Below are positions 15,901 through 23,193 of a stretch of 35,392 bases of DNA, piece by piece. The stretch's first letter is position 1. Each line of letters starts with the position of its first letter. The stretch comes from an uncultured Verrucomicrobiota bacterium. GTDB lineage: Bacteria; Verrucomicrobiota; Kiritimatiellia; CAIVKH01. The notes below the pieces were generated by a model, which ran no database searches, was not told the origin of the DNA, and saw nothing but the letters and a program-made list of their open reading frames with translations. Position numbers and translations under genes: made by a program. The stretch lies in NCBI GenBank assembly GCA_937996795.1, contig CALKUH010000034.1, forward strand, positions 1 to 35,392, read 5' to 3'.

Positions 15901-18900
15901 AACTGCCCGGCTTGTTCACGTAGACCTTGTTGTCCGTCCAATTGTCCACGAACACGATGGCTTCCCAGCGCATGTCCGTCAGCACATCCACCTCGTCCAG
16001 CACCTTGCGCTCGCCGACGGCGGGATTGCCCGTGTCGATGACCACATAGATATCGAGCCCGCTGTCCTCCGCGTTGGCCTGCAGGTCGTTCAGATCCACG
16101 CGGAAATAGAAGGTGTCGTCGCCGCCATTCGTCAGCGCCCCGCCGTCATGCGCGTAAAACGCAACCAGGTCGCGCGACCGTTCCAACCCGTCGCTCGCCC
16201 ACGGCCGGAAATAGACATCGCCGCCATTGAACGCGCCGTCGAGCGCGTCGTACGGATCGAGCGCGATGACGTGCTCGTGCGTCCAGTCGGTGAAGTCGTT
16301 GTGATTCGCCACCGCGCCGACCTGCACGAAGCTGCCGGTTCCGATGATGATGTCGCCCACCGGCGGCGGCGCGCCGACGTCGGGGATCATCGGATGCTTG
16401 CCGCTCACGAGTTCCGTGAGGTTGCTCAAGCCGTCCCCATCCGGATCGCCGTCCGGCCCGTTGTCCGGGTTGCCGTCATCGACGTCCGCCGTGCGCAGCG
16501 AGTCGATCCCGTCATCCAGCGGATCGAGGCCATGCCAGACCTCCCAGCCATCCGGCAGGCCGTCGCCGTCGCTGTCCTTCGACAGCGGATTCGTTTCCGT
16601 CCACGCCTCGCCCGCGTCGTAGAGCCGGTTCGTGTTCGTGTCGCCGTCAATGCGTCCGTTGAAATTCTGGTCCTCTCCGTATCCGTCGCTCAACCCGTCC
16701 TTGTCGGTGTCGCTGTTGTTCGGATCGGTTTCGAGCCAGGTGTCGCTGATGTCGAGCGAGCGATCCGGCCAGTCGCGCCCAAGCCAGGGAATCCAATCCG
16801 GCTGGATCGGCGCGCCATCGCCGTCCACCCAGCCGTTGCGGTTCGCGTCCTCCACGCCGTCCGGGATGCCGTCGAAATCCGAATCAGGATTGTTCGGGTC
16901 CGTCGTGCTGCCGCCGCGCAGGTCCGTCTTCGACCCGGAGTTGCACTCCGACACATTCGGCACCAACCCGATGTTGTCGCAGGTGTTGTAGAACGGCGGA
17001 TCGAGGTCGGCGAGGAAGTTGGGATACCCGTCGCCATCCGTGTCCGCGAGGATCGAGGTGTTCGTGCCCGGCTGCCGCCAGCCGAGTTCCAGTCCGTCCG
17101 GCAGGCCGTCGCCGTCGGAATCCGGGCTCAAACCGTCCGTGCGGCCAAACGCGAACCAGGCGTGCACGTCGCCGTTCTGCCACGTCGTGAACGCGCCGGA
17201 CGGCAGCGCCCGGCTCACCTGCTCGTCGAAATCCGACAGCCCGTCGTCATCGTCGTCGATGTCCAGCGCATCCGGCGCCACCATCTCGCGCAAGACCACG
17301 CGCGCCTCGCGAACCGCCGTGGCCTCCGCCGTGTTCGTGTCGCCATCCGTATCCACGTCGGCCTGCAGGCGGTAGGTGCCCTGCAGCACGGCGGGATCGT
17401 TCGTGAGCGGGAACTGCCAGGTGAAGTACCAGCTCAGCAGGTTGTTCGTCTCCGCCGGATTTCCCGCCTCCGGCGTGAACGTTCCGGCGCCCTGCGTGAG
17501 GCGCACCGCCACGTCGAGCGCGTTGGTCGCCGTGTCCACCTGCACACGGAACTGGCGCTGGCTCACCGTCGGCGCCGCCACATCGTGCAGGACAATCGTG
17601 TACGGCTGGCCGTTCGCATCCGCCGACGGCGGCGAGACGAAGGTGACATACGGCTTGTTCACCGGGAGCGGGCGCACGAGGCGCGTCGCGCGCAGCGGCG
17701 GGTAGCCCGCGCGGTTGAACGTGATCTCGATGAGATGCTCCTCGTCGGGGCTGTTGTTGTACAGGTTCGGCAGCGCAAACGTGAGCGCGTGGTAGCCGGG
17801 TTGCTCGCCGTACTGGATCCCGTACGCCGACTTCGGCTGCACGTTTGTGTTGATCGACAGCGTGAAGCAGTTGCGCAGGTCGTTCGATGAGATGCCGTTC
17901 GCCAGTGTCTCGGTGAACGCCGCCTTCAGGACATAGCCCTCGCTCACCACGTCGCCGTCCGCCTGCGGCCACAGCACGAAGAGGCGGAACAACGGGCCGC
18001 GCGCATTGACCACGCGCGTCAGCGTCGTGAAATGGCCGTCCACATCGTTCAGCGCCATGTTCGTGGACGACGTCGCCTCGCGCAGCCGCACCTGGATCGT
18101 CGCCGTGTTGCTCGGCGCGATGTTCACATAGTCAAACCGCCATTCGCGCGGGAACGGGCTCTGCAACAGATGATTGGGCGTGATTTCGTTCGCCCGCACC
18201 CACGCGCCGTTGCCGTTCGGCGTCCCGGTGGAGGCGTCGTCGTTCTCCGGATCGACGTCCGTGATGCGATACCAGACCTCCTCCACCGTGCGGTCGCCGC
18301 GCACCACGACGCCGTAGGTGGAGCCGAACAGGTCCTGGCCGTCGGCCGCCGGGAACATGATCGCGCCGTCCGGCGGGCGCGTGTCGTAGTAGAACGTCTG
18401 CACGAACTGGTTGAAGACCGACGCCGCGCCGCCGCGGTTCAGGAACGCCTTGCTGCGCAGGACATGGAAGCCTTCGACGAGTCCCGTGCGGTACGTGCCG
18501 TAATCATTGTGCGGATAGTAGCCCACGGCGTGCCCGTTGAACCCGGTGATCGCGAACAGCGTCTCCATCGGCTTCACATGGGCGTGGTCCGTCCCGTTGA
18601 ACGGGAAGAGGTCCGGCGCGTTCAGGCGCGCGACGCCGATCTTGTAGCGCAGCACGGTGCTCGCGGGCATCGGCGGCAGGGAGGCGAGCCACCATTGCGA
18701 CGTGCTGACGCCGTCGATCCCGCCATTCGCCATGTACACGAGCGGCGCCACGCGCGTCTGGCCCTTGCCCACGCCCGCGCTGCCCTCCGGGAAGTCGATC
18801 CCGTTCGTCGTGTAGTACAGCCACGCCGCGTGCGCGTTCGGCGCATAGCCGACCTTGGCCCAGATCGAGATGGGCTGGCCCGCCGCGTCCGCGGGCGCGG

Positions 18901-21409
18901 GCAGGAACTGCAGGTCGGACGAGATCTGGTTGTCCGCCGCGGGATCGTGATAGACCCACGACACCGAGCGACCGCCGTCGAAATTCACGCCGCCGGTGTT
19001 CGTGTTGATCGTGAACCCGGGCGTGCCGATGGTGCAGATGAAGGTCTCCGCGCCGGGCGACCCGATGCGGTTGCGGGCGGCGTCCTTCGCCGCGAATTTT
19101 TCCGCGACGCGGTGCCGCAGTTGCATCGCTTCCGTGCCGAGCAGGAAATCCCACGAACCCGGCCCGTAATCGCGGCGCCCGCCCGTCTGCGGCCCGAGGC
19201 CCATCTGCGAATTGAGGTCCACGCCGCCGTCGAGCTTCATGCGGATGTCCACCGCCGAACCGTCGGCGCGCGCGAGGATCGTCAGGTTCGAGCCCTTCGT
19301 CACGCGAGGGATCGGCAGGCCGTACTGGTAGTCGCCCGCCGTGTCGCCGGCGACGCCGTACGGATTGAAATTCGGATCGCCCGCGAAACCGTCGCGGCGC
19401 GTGTGGATCATCGAGGGCGCCGGCTCGCCATCCTGGAGAATCGTGATGGGCTTGACCGCCGCGGCGAGGCCATCGTCCCAGACCGCCGGCATTTCCGGCA
19501 CGCGCCACGAAAACGCGAAGTAGCCACCGCCGGGCACGACGGGATTCTGGTCGCTGTCGTTCTTGATCTGGCCGCCCCAGACATTCACATAAAACCCGCC
19601 GCCGTGGATCGAATAGTTGCGCAGCCGCGCGCCCTCGGGGAAGGTCGTGCCCCAGCTCCGGGCTTGGCCGCCGGCCCCGTTGCGCGCGGCCATGAACGCG
19701 AGGATCACGGCGTTGCCCGGATGCCCCGTTTCGCGGAAATCGCGCCGTTCATACGCGACGTAGCTGCTGTCGCCCCACTTCGGCAACTGCTCGCCGCGCG
19801 CGAAGAGCTGGTTGATGTAGAGCAGGTTCAGCAGGTGCTTGTCGTTGTACTGCCCGAGGAACGCGTTGTCGCCGTGCTGCGGGAAGTATTTCGAGCCGTT
19901 GAAGAACGGCGTCTCGTTGTAGCCGTCGGTGTAGATGATCGGCAGCCCGGCGCGCGTCAGGATCAGCGCGTGCGCGGTGGGCCGGTCGTAGCCGGAGATG
20001 TAGTTGAAGTCGTGGCTGCCCGCGTACATCACCGACTGCCCGACGCCCGGCGTCTTGTGGCCCGGCTGGTCGTGCCACGTGAGGTTGCCCCACCCCGCCG
20101 CGTTGTTCGCGAGGTCGTTGTAGAGGTCGTTGTTGCCGATGCGCATGCCCGACGCGATGTAGTCGCCGTCGCCCGGCGGCGCGCCGAGGTGTTCGCCGAA
20201 CAGCATCGCGTCGTCGCGCCCGATGTCGGTGTCGAAGACGCTGTTGCGATGGTTGCCCCAGTCGCCGAACCCGCGCGTGATGTTGAACTGTTCCTGGATC
20301 TGGCCGTTGTAGCCCCAGTTTGACGGGTCCTTGTCGCCGAACGTCTGGCCGAAGAAATAGAACGGCACATGCTTCACCGCATCGAGCCGGAATCCGTCCG
20401 CCTTCACCTTGTCCACGAACCAGCGCACCATCCGGAACATCATCGCGTTGACGTCCTCCGGCGCGGGATTCCCCATGTTGTATTTCCCGTCGCCGAACCC
20501 CCACTGGAGCGTCTGCCGCTCGGGACGCGTCGGGTCGATGCCCGTGTCCTCGAAGGCCTCGCTCGCCTCGCCCGGGTCGTGCTGGCCGTTCGCGTTCGCG
20601 TCGTGCCAGTCAAAGCGCCGGTTGCCCGCGCCGGTCACCGTCACGCCGCCGTTCGTCGTCCATCCGCCGTCCGCAAACGGTTCCTTGTTCGCGAACGTGA
20701 ACACCGGCTGGTTCCACGCATTCGTCGCCACCGGCAGGTCCGTGTCGAGGTAGTACTCCGGGTTGTCCGGATGCCGCACGCCGACCCATTTGGGAAACGT
20801 GGCGCCCTCATGCGCGCCGAAACTGGCGTTCACCGGCGACTCCAGCGCCGTGTCGAGGCCGAACGGATTCCGGTGCAGCACCTGCCATTCATCGCTCCAG
20901 TTCGGATAATCCGGCATCTTCCGATAGAACCCGTTGTCGAGGCGGCGCAGGTGGAAATCCTCCGGCACAAAACCGGGCTGCGCATAGATCGACGTGTTCT
21001 CGTCGTAGCCCGGGATCGGACCGCCGTTGTGCGCCATCACATTGTCGAAATACACGCGGATGCCAAAGCGGTGCGCCGTCTCCATCAGGTGGATCAGGTC
21101 CGCCTCGACGCCATACTTCGTGCGGACGCCGCCCATCTGGTCCTTGCTGCCGATGTCGAACCGATCGAAGGTGTCGAACCCGACGGAGAACTGGTTGCCC
21201 GCCTTGAACGGCGGCGGCAACCACAGCGCGGAATAGCCTGCCTCCGCGAGTTCCGGCATGCGCCGGGCGATCTCCGGCCACGTCGTTTCAAAGTACTGAA
21301 GGATGACTTCCTGCGCCCGGCCCGCACGCGGCGCCAGCACGCAGCACAGGACCACCAGTCCCGCGCACACCCCATAGACACCGCTCCAACGGCTGTTCGG
21401 CTTCCCCAT
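12968..21409 (-). CDS. Giant secreted GH13 alpha-amylase / TSP3 repeat / GH57-like fusion protein
   Basis: The 2813-residue secreted protein has a signal peptide (about 1-32). GH13 alpha-amylase, about 34-650: FDNVMAHNG near 121, GFRLDAVKH with nucleophile Asp343, FGEHLG with acid/base Glu406, and GSHDFN with Asp467. Residues about 650-1380 look like beta-sandwich modules of unclear type. TSP3-like calcium-binding repeats (DSDGDGLPDG, DPDGDGLSN) span about 1384-1675. A DOMON/CBM9- or glucodextranase-C-like sandwich lies at about 1687-1932. GH57-like domain, about 1960-2250: GVVQLLGSTFADHLMPYF, SFWTPERLL with the likely nucleophile Glu2111, and NWEEFG near 2213. A beta-rich part follows, then TSP3 repeats (about 2675-2725) and a short end domain. 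ATG 21409 follows an AGGAG site eight bases upstream. It probably degrades starch-like glucans outside the cell. A divergent LacI gene and a palindrome in the leader suggest sugar control. Confidence 0.9.
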   Translation of the reverse strand: MGKPNSRWSGVYGVCAGLVVLCCVLAPRAGRAQEVILQYFETTWPEIARRMPELAEAGYSALWLPPPFKAGNQFSVGFDTFDRFDIGSKDQMGGVRTKYGVEADLIHLMETAHRFGIRVYFDNVMAHNGGPIPGYDENTSIYAQPGFVPEDFHLRRLDNGFYRKMPDYPNWSDEWQVLHRNPFGLDTALESPVNASFGAHEGATFPKWVGVRHPDNPEYYLDTDLPVATNAWNQPVFTFANKEPFADGGWTTNGGVTVTGAGNRRFDWHDANANGQHDPGEASEAFEDTGIDPTRPERQTLQWGFGDGKYNMGNPAPEDVNAMMFRMVRWFVDKVKADGFRLDAVKHVPFYFFGQTFGDKDPSNWGYNGQIQEQFNITRGFGDWGNHRNSVFDTDIGRDDAMLFGEHLGAPPGDGDYIASGMRIGNNDLYNDLANNAAGWGNLTWHDQPGHKTPGVGQSVMYAGSHDFNYISGYDRPTAHALILTRAGLPIIYTDGYNETPFFNGSKYFPQHGDNAFLGQYNDKHLLNLLYINQLFARGEQLPKWGDSSYVAYERRDFRETGHPGNAVILAFMAARNGAGGQARSWGTTFPEGARLRNYSIHGGGFYVNVWGGQIKNDSDQNPVVPGGGYFAFSWRVPEMPAVWDDGLAAAVKPITILQDGEPAPSMIHTRRDGFAGDPNFNPYGVAGDTAGDYQYGLPIPRVTKGSNLTILARADGSAVDIRMKLDGGVDLNSQMGLGPQTGGRRDYGPGSWDFLLGTEAMQLRHRVAEKFAAKDAARNRIGSPGAETFICTIGTPGFTINTNTGGVNFDGGRSVSWVYHDPAADNQISSDLQFLPAPADAAGQPISIWAKVGYAPNAHAAWLYYTTNGIDFPEGSAGVGKGQTRVAPLVYMANGGIDGVSTSQWWLASLPPMPASTVLRYKIGVARLNAPDLFPFNGTDHAHVKPMETLFAITGFNGHAVGYYPHNDYGTYRTGLVEGFHVLRSKAFLNRGGAASVFNQFVQTFYYDTRPPDGAIMFPAADGQDLFGSTYGVVVRGDRTVEEVWYRITDVDPENDDASTGTPNGNGAWVRANEITPNHLLQSPFPREWRFDYVNIAPSNTATIQVRLREATSSTNMALNDVDGHFTTLTRVVNARGPLFRLFVLWPQADGDVVSEGYVLKAAFTETLANGISSNDLRNCFTLSINTNVQPKSAYGIQYGEQPGYHALTFALPNLYNNSPDEEHLIEITFNRAGYPPLRATRLVRPLPVNKPYVTFVSPPSADANGQPYTIVLHDVAAPTVSQRQFRVQVDTATNALDVAVRLTQGAGTFTPEAGNPAETNNLLSWYFTWQFPLTNDPAVLQGTYRLQADVDTDGDTNTAEATAVREARVVLREMVAPDALDIDDDDDGLSDFDEQVSRALPSGAFTTWQNGDVHAWFAFGRTDGLSPDSDGDGLPDGLELGWRQPGTNTSILADTDGDGYPNFLADLDPPFYNTCDNIGLVPNVSECNSGSKTDLRGGSTTDPNNPDSDFDGIPDGVEDANRNGWVDGDGAPIQPDWIPWLGRDWPDRSLDISDTWLETDPNNSDTDKDGLSDGYGEDQNFNGRIDGDTNTNRLYDAGEAWTETNPLSKDSDGDGLPDGWEVWHGLDPLDDGIDSLRTADVDDGNPDNGPDGDPDGDGLSNLTELVSGKHPMIPDVGAPPPVGDIIIGTGSFVQVGAVANHNDFTDWTHEHVIALDPYDALDGAFNGGDVYFRPWASDGLERSRDLVAFYAHDGGALTNGGDDTFYFRVDLNDLQANAEDSGLDIYVVIDTGNPAVGERKVLDEVDVLTDMRWEAIVFVDNWTDNKVYVNKPGSWDTDTLEDMMVFGVNNVDVRDMAHPYGFKKVHFNSNMDAVEFSISRKALLDAGWAGDFASLNFQVFTTRDNIGNNPRGSGDLDGPDIADIIRSDWFAEDFAGINEGNVDDLRYKGRINLKALPQWVGVNAANDRGKRIKVIPLVHSAQAIQPGHVMHDLVNNGAGAGYYRPFDVHQAYGAPLTLHVTPTLASGLQWARVDTNQGPAFKDGPALNARIAALASNGVVQLLGSTFADHLMPYFTPDYTADNVALAHEVLSGIYGQGVVSTQSFWTPERLLDADVLDKVKALGFQATFLDQSQHLRRWFSLAASQGEDAYRINRIRGVDCFVINDRFNAYRFSSTDNGPSIALREILNRRARSGWWGNQHPQVLTLFYNWEEFGDKTKADGYDRIVGWMASRGWIELVTPDQVLRQQVDISLPPDGVGDAWNRVDRGYPASLVKTAHDWIQYGAQDNLDNWYLGSAHNQGLMTNRFALRPGTNMPTAYGMLYFGGVVSQAWDAVRGLAEPDSGLGRLARGTLHASTFLSAFHKQTQNPLNMTKFSTGDWAYPDGSFDVLDDFARIAQSQTRMASVLVRVAQWAQNPPAVATTAVEDVDLDGEGEYLLFNRRVFGVFERIGGRLIGVWVRNLQNGDVFQAAGNLVSYAGSATEEQGNFRVDPQGKPGAYRMSLLTDWWATKGGGTAMYVNDLYAFSDRTNGWRAVSSDGQVTKTIRLSDAGADFAVEYALSGAMSGQTLYTRHGLGPNLDDLIVAGQRHLKPEQHGGGVMWLANETTVDTVRAVVRYGAPYNAAFNTNAVDDEPGAGFNFASLRMRNLAQTHQVEMAGSNTFTFALGFQAVHTDSDGDGIPNIVEETYPFLAPDNAADGAEDEDGDGYSNRDEYIAGTDPGDAGSTPRVGAMQAATAGAGVKVRFPTEPGRSHYIWYSNQDPAHAAWVLATTNPIPGTGGIVEWTDDGTHTAPAPTAATNRLYRIGIGLDE

Positions 21410-21423
21410 GTCGGCACTCCTAG

Positions 21424-21435
21424 TAAAGCGCTTTT
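21424..21435. promoter_or_regulatory. Candidate LacI-family operator in the amylase leader
   Basis: AAAGCGCTTT at 21425-21434 is a perfect 10-base palindrome with the central CG-containing, A/T-flanked symmetry typical of LacI/GalR operators. It lies 15 bases upstream of the amylase start codon, just before its AGGAG ribosome site, and about 115 bases from the divergent LacI start. Binding there would block amylase transcription. The repressor-operator pairing is inferred from proximity. Confidence 0.6.
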
Positions 21436-21549
21436 ATTGATACTTACACGTAGAAGCTGGCGATGTACAGCGACAATTTTTGCAGGACCGGTGTGAAAAT
21501 TCGTAAATTCGTCTTCCGTAATTGGTTCCGTCATGGCACATCACGAGGG

Positions 21550-22560
21550 ATGAACGACGGAGCCACGACGAGAAAGCCGACCATCCGGGATATTGCGCGC
21601 GAAGTCGGCGTCTCCACGACAACGGTCATCAACGTGCTCAAGGGGCGCGCGTCGGAAGTCTCCCCGGCGACGAGCAAGAAGATCCACCAGGTCGTCAAGC
21701 GGCTCGGCTATGTGAAAAATTTAACGGCCGCCTCGCTCTCCACGCGGCGCTCGCACGTCATCGCCGTCGTCATCTCCGGCGCGTTCCATCCGGACGAGGC
21801 GAAGCGCAGCATGGAGATCAACCCGTTCTACGGCGACTTCGTCTTCCGCCTCGAACACGCCGCCCGCGCGCGCGGCTATTCGCTCGGCCTGTATGCCGGA
21901 AACGAGGAGGGCGCGCTGCCCTTCCTGTTGCAGCGCCAGTACGACGCCGTCCTGCTGCTCGGCGTCACCTGCGCCCACCTGCCCGGCCAGATCGTGGAGC
22001 ATCATTTGCCGCTGATCCTGATCGACTCCTTCGTGGATCGCGACGTGTTCATGCGCGTGAATGGCGATGAGGAAACCGGCGGCTATCTCGCCGCGCAACA
22101 CCTCATCAAGCGCGGACGCCGGAACCTCGCCTTCGTCGGCGACGCGCACCCGGAATGGAAAAACCTCATCCCGACGATCCGCTACAACGGCGCGCTGAAA
22201 GCCTGCCGCGAGGCGGGCCTGCCCCTCGCCCTCGTGCAGGCGTCCACCTCCTTCAAGGCGGGCGCCGCCGCCACGGAACAGGTGCTGAAGGCGGCCTACG
22301 ACGGCGTGGTCGCCGCGGCGGACATCGTCGCCGTGGGCCTCGTGCAGGGCCTCCGCCACCAGGGCGTCGACGTGCCGGGCCGCATCGCCGTCACCGGCTA
22401 CGACAACCTGCTCGTCGCGCGCACCTGCCTCCCCAACCTCACGACGGTGGACCAGCACCTCGACGACAAGATCAAGGCCGCGCTCGACCTCGTGCAGTCC
22501 CCCGCCACACGCAAACGCATCGTCATCAAACCCGACCTCGTCATCCGCGAAAGCACCTGA
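21550..22560 (+). CDS. LacI/GalR-family transcriptional repressor
   Basis: The 336-residue DNA-binding protein has an N-terminal LacI helix-turn-helix (TIRDIAREVGVSTTTVINVL, residues 11-30), the hinge-region segment up to about residue 65, and a periplasmic-binding-protein-like sensor domain ending in VTGYDNLLVARTCLPNLTTVDQ, a standard LacI-family motif. ATG 21550 gives the usual short lead before the helix-turn-helix. Its GAGGG lies directly against the ATG, which is closer than normal, so a GTG at 21493 cannot be excluded. The gene is divergent from the giant amylase gene with a shared 140-base control region, so it probably responds to a maltodextrin or related sugar. The effector is not deducible from the sequence. 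Its stop is followed directly by the large inverted repeat. Confidence 0.92.
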   Translation: MNDGATTRKPTIRDIAREVGVSTTTVINVLKGRASEVSPATSKKIHQVVKRLGYVKNLTAASLSTRRSHVIAVVISGAFHPDEAKRSMEINPFYGDFVFRLEHAARARGYSLGLYAGNEEGALPFLLQRQYDAVLLLGVTCAHLPGQIVEHHLPLILIDSFVDRDVFMRVNGDEETGGYLAAQHLIKRGRRNLAFVGDAHPEWKNLIPTIRYNGALKACREAGLPLALVQASTSFKAGAAATEQVLKAAYDGVVAAADIVAVGLVQGLRHQGVDVPGRIAVTGYDNLLVARTCLPNLTTVDQHLDDKIKAALDLVQSPATRKRIVIKPDLVIREST

Positions 22561-22565
22561 GGAGG

Positions 22566-22696
22566 TTCACCGCGGAGGCACGGAAGGGAGAAACCACGAA
22601 TAAACACGAATTCACACGAATCCAGGTGGATATATTCGTGTGTATTCTTGTTGATTGGTGGTTGTTTTCTCCGCGCCCTCCGTGTCTCCGTGGTTA
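22566..22696. repeat. Long imperfect inverted repeat with 10-base-phased heptamers
   Basis: The two arms align at roughly four bases in five by eye. The left arm holds CCGCGGAGGCACGGAAGG, then GAGAAA, then CACGAAT at 22595, 22605 and 22615, exactly 10 bases apart. The right arm holds the reverse complements: ATTCGTG at 22634, ATTCTTG at 22644 and ATTGGTG at 22654, also 10 bases apart, followed by the complement of CCACGGAGACACGGAGGG. The element fills the convergent gap between the LacI and OsmC genes. It could be a bidirectional terminator, but it is longer and more structured than needed. I recall similar CACGAAT-type intergenic repeats in other environmental bacteria, unverified here. Confidence 0.75.
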
Positions 22697-22700
22697 TTTC

Positions 22701-23111
22701 TTAGCCCGGCCAGTGCACGGTCACCGGCGACTCGATCTCCGCGCCCAGGCTCTTGTGCACGGGGCATGCGCGGGCGGTGTTCTCCACCTGCTGGCGCGCC
22801 TCGGGCGGCAGGTCGCGCGCCATCCATAACTCCACCGGCAGCCGCGCGATGCGGCGCGGCGAGGGGTTCATCTCCTTGATCACCTTCACGCGCATGCCGG
22901 TCACGTCCCACCCCTTGCGCTCCGCGACGATGCCGATGGTCGTCATGATGCACGTCGCGAGCGCCGTGGCGACGAGGTCCGTCGGCGAAAAGCGCTCGCC
23001 TTTGCCGCAGTTGTCCACCGGTGCGTCGGTCTCCAGCGTCGAGCCCGACGGCCCGTGCGTGGCGACACACCGCAGGCCGCCCTGATACACCGCTTCAATC
23101 TGCACACCCAT
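22701..23111 (-). CDS. OsmC-family protein with both redox cysteines
   Basis: The 136-residue cytoplasmic protein is a compact YhfA/OsmC-like member of the OsmC/Ohr fold. It has the RFSPTDLVATALATCIMTTIG helix with Cys54 and the C-terminal ARACPVHKSLG segment carrying the second Cys, the pair used for thiol-dependent peroxide reduction in family members. The full-length fold is covered, as for other short OsmC proteins. ATG 23111 follows a GGGAG ribosome site. It is divergent from the Mrp gene across an 82-base gap and convergent with the LacI gene, separated by the large inverted repeat. It differs clearly from the single-Cys OsmC protein at 10258-10818. Substrate unknown; organic hydroperoxides are the family default. 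Confidence 0.88.
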   Translation of the reverse strand: MGVQIEAVYQGGLRCVATHGPSGSTLETDAPVDNCGKGERFSPTDLVATALATCIMTTIGIVAERKGWDVTGMRVKVIKEMNPSPRRIARLPVELWMARDLPPEARQQVENTARACPVHKSLGAEIESPVTVHWPG

Positions 23112-23132
23112 GTGAGGCTCCCGTTGGAGCGA

Positions 23133-23166
23133 GCGTGCTTGCAGGCACGCGCCGCTCGGTTATTGT
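23133..23166 (+). promoter_or_regulatory. Inverted repeat and candidate promoter of the Mrp gene
   Basis: GCGTGC-TTGCAG-GCACGC at 23133-23150 is a perfect 6-base-arm inverted repeat. Its loop TTGCAG (23139-23144) can act as a -35 element, with TATTGT at 23161-23166 as -10 after a 16-base spacer, leaving 27 bases to ATG 23194. The match to sigma-70 consensus is moderate. A palindrome over the -35 would suit a repressor, or the repeat may be a small dispersed element. Confidence 0.4.
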
Positions 23167-23193
23167 TCAAGGCCCTGACGAAAAGGAAACGCC

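Noticed and set aside
22595..22660. Phased CACGAAT copies as a possible CRISPR array
   Set aside because: The units are 7 bases with 3-base gaps, copies invert in the second half, and there are no spacers or cas genes.
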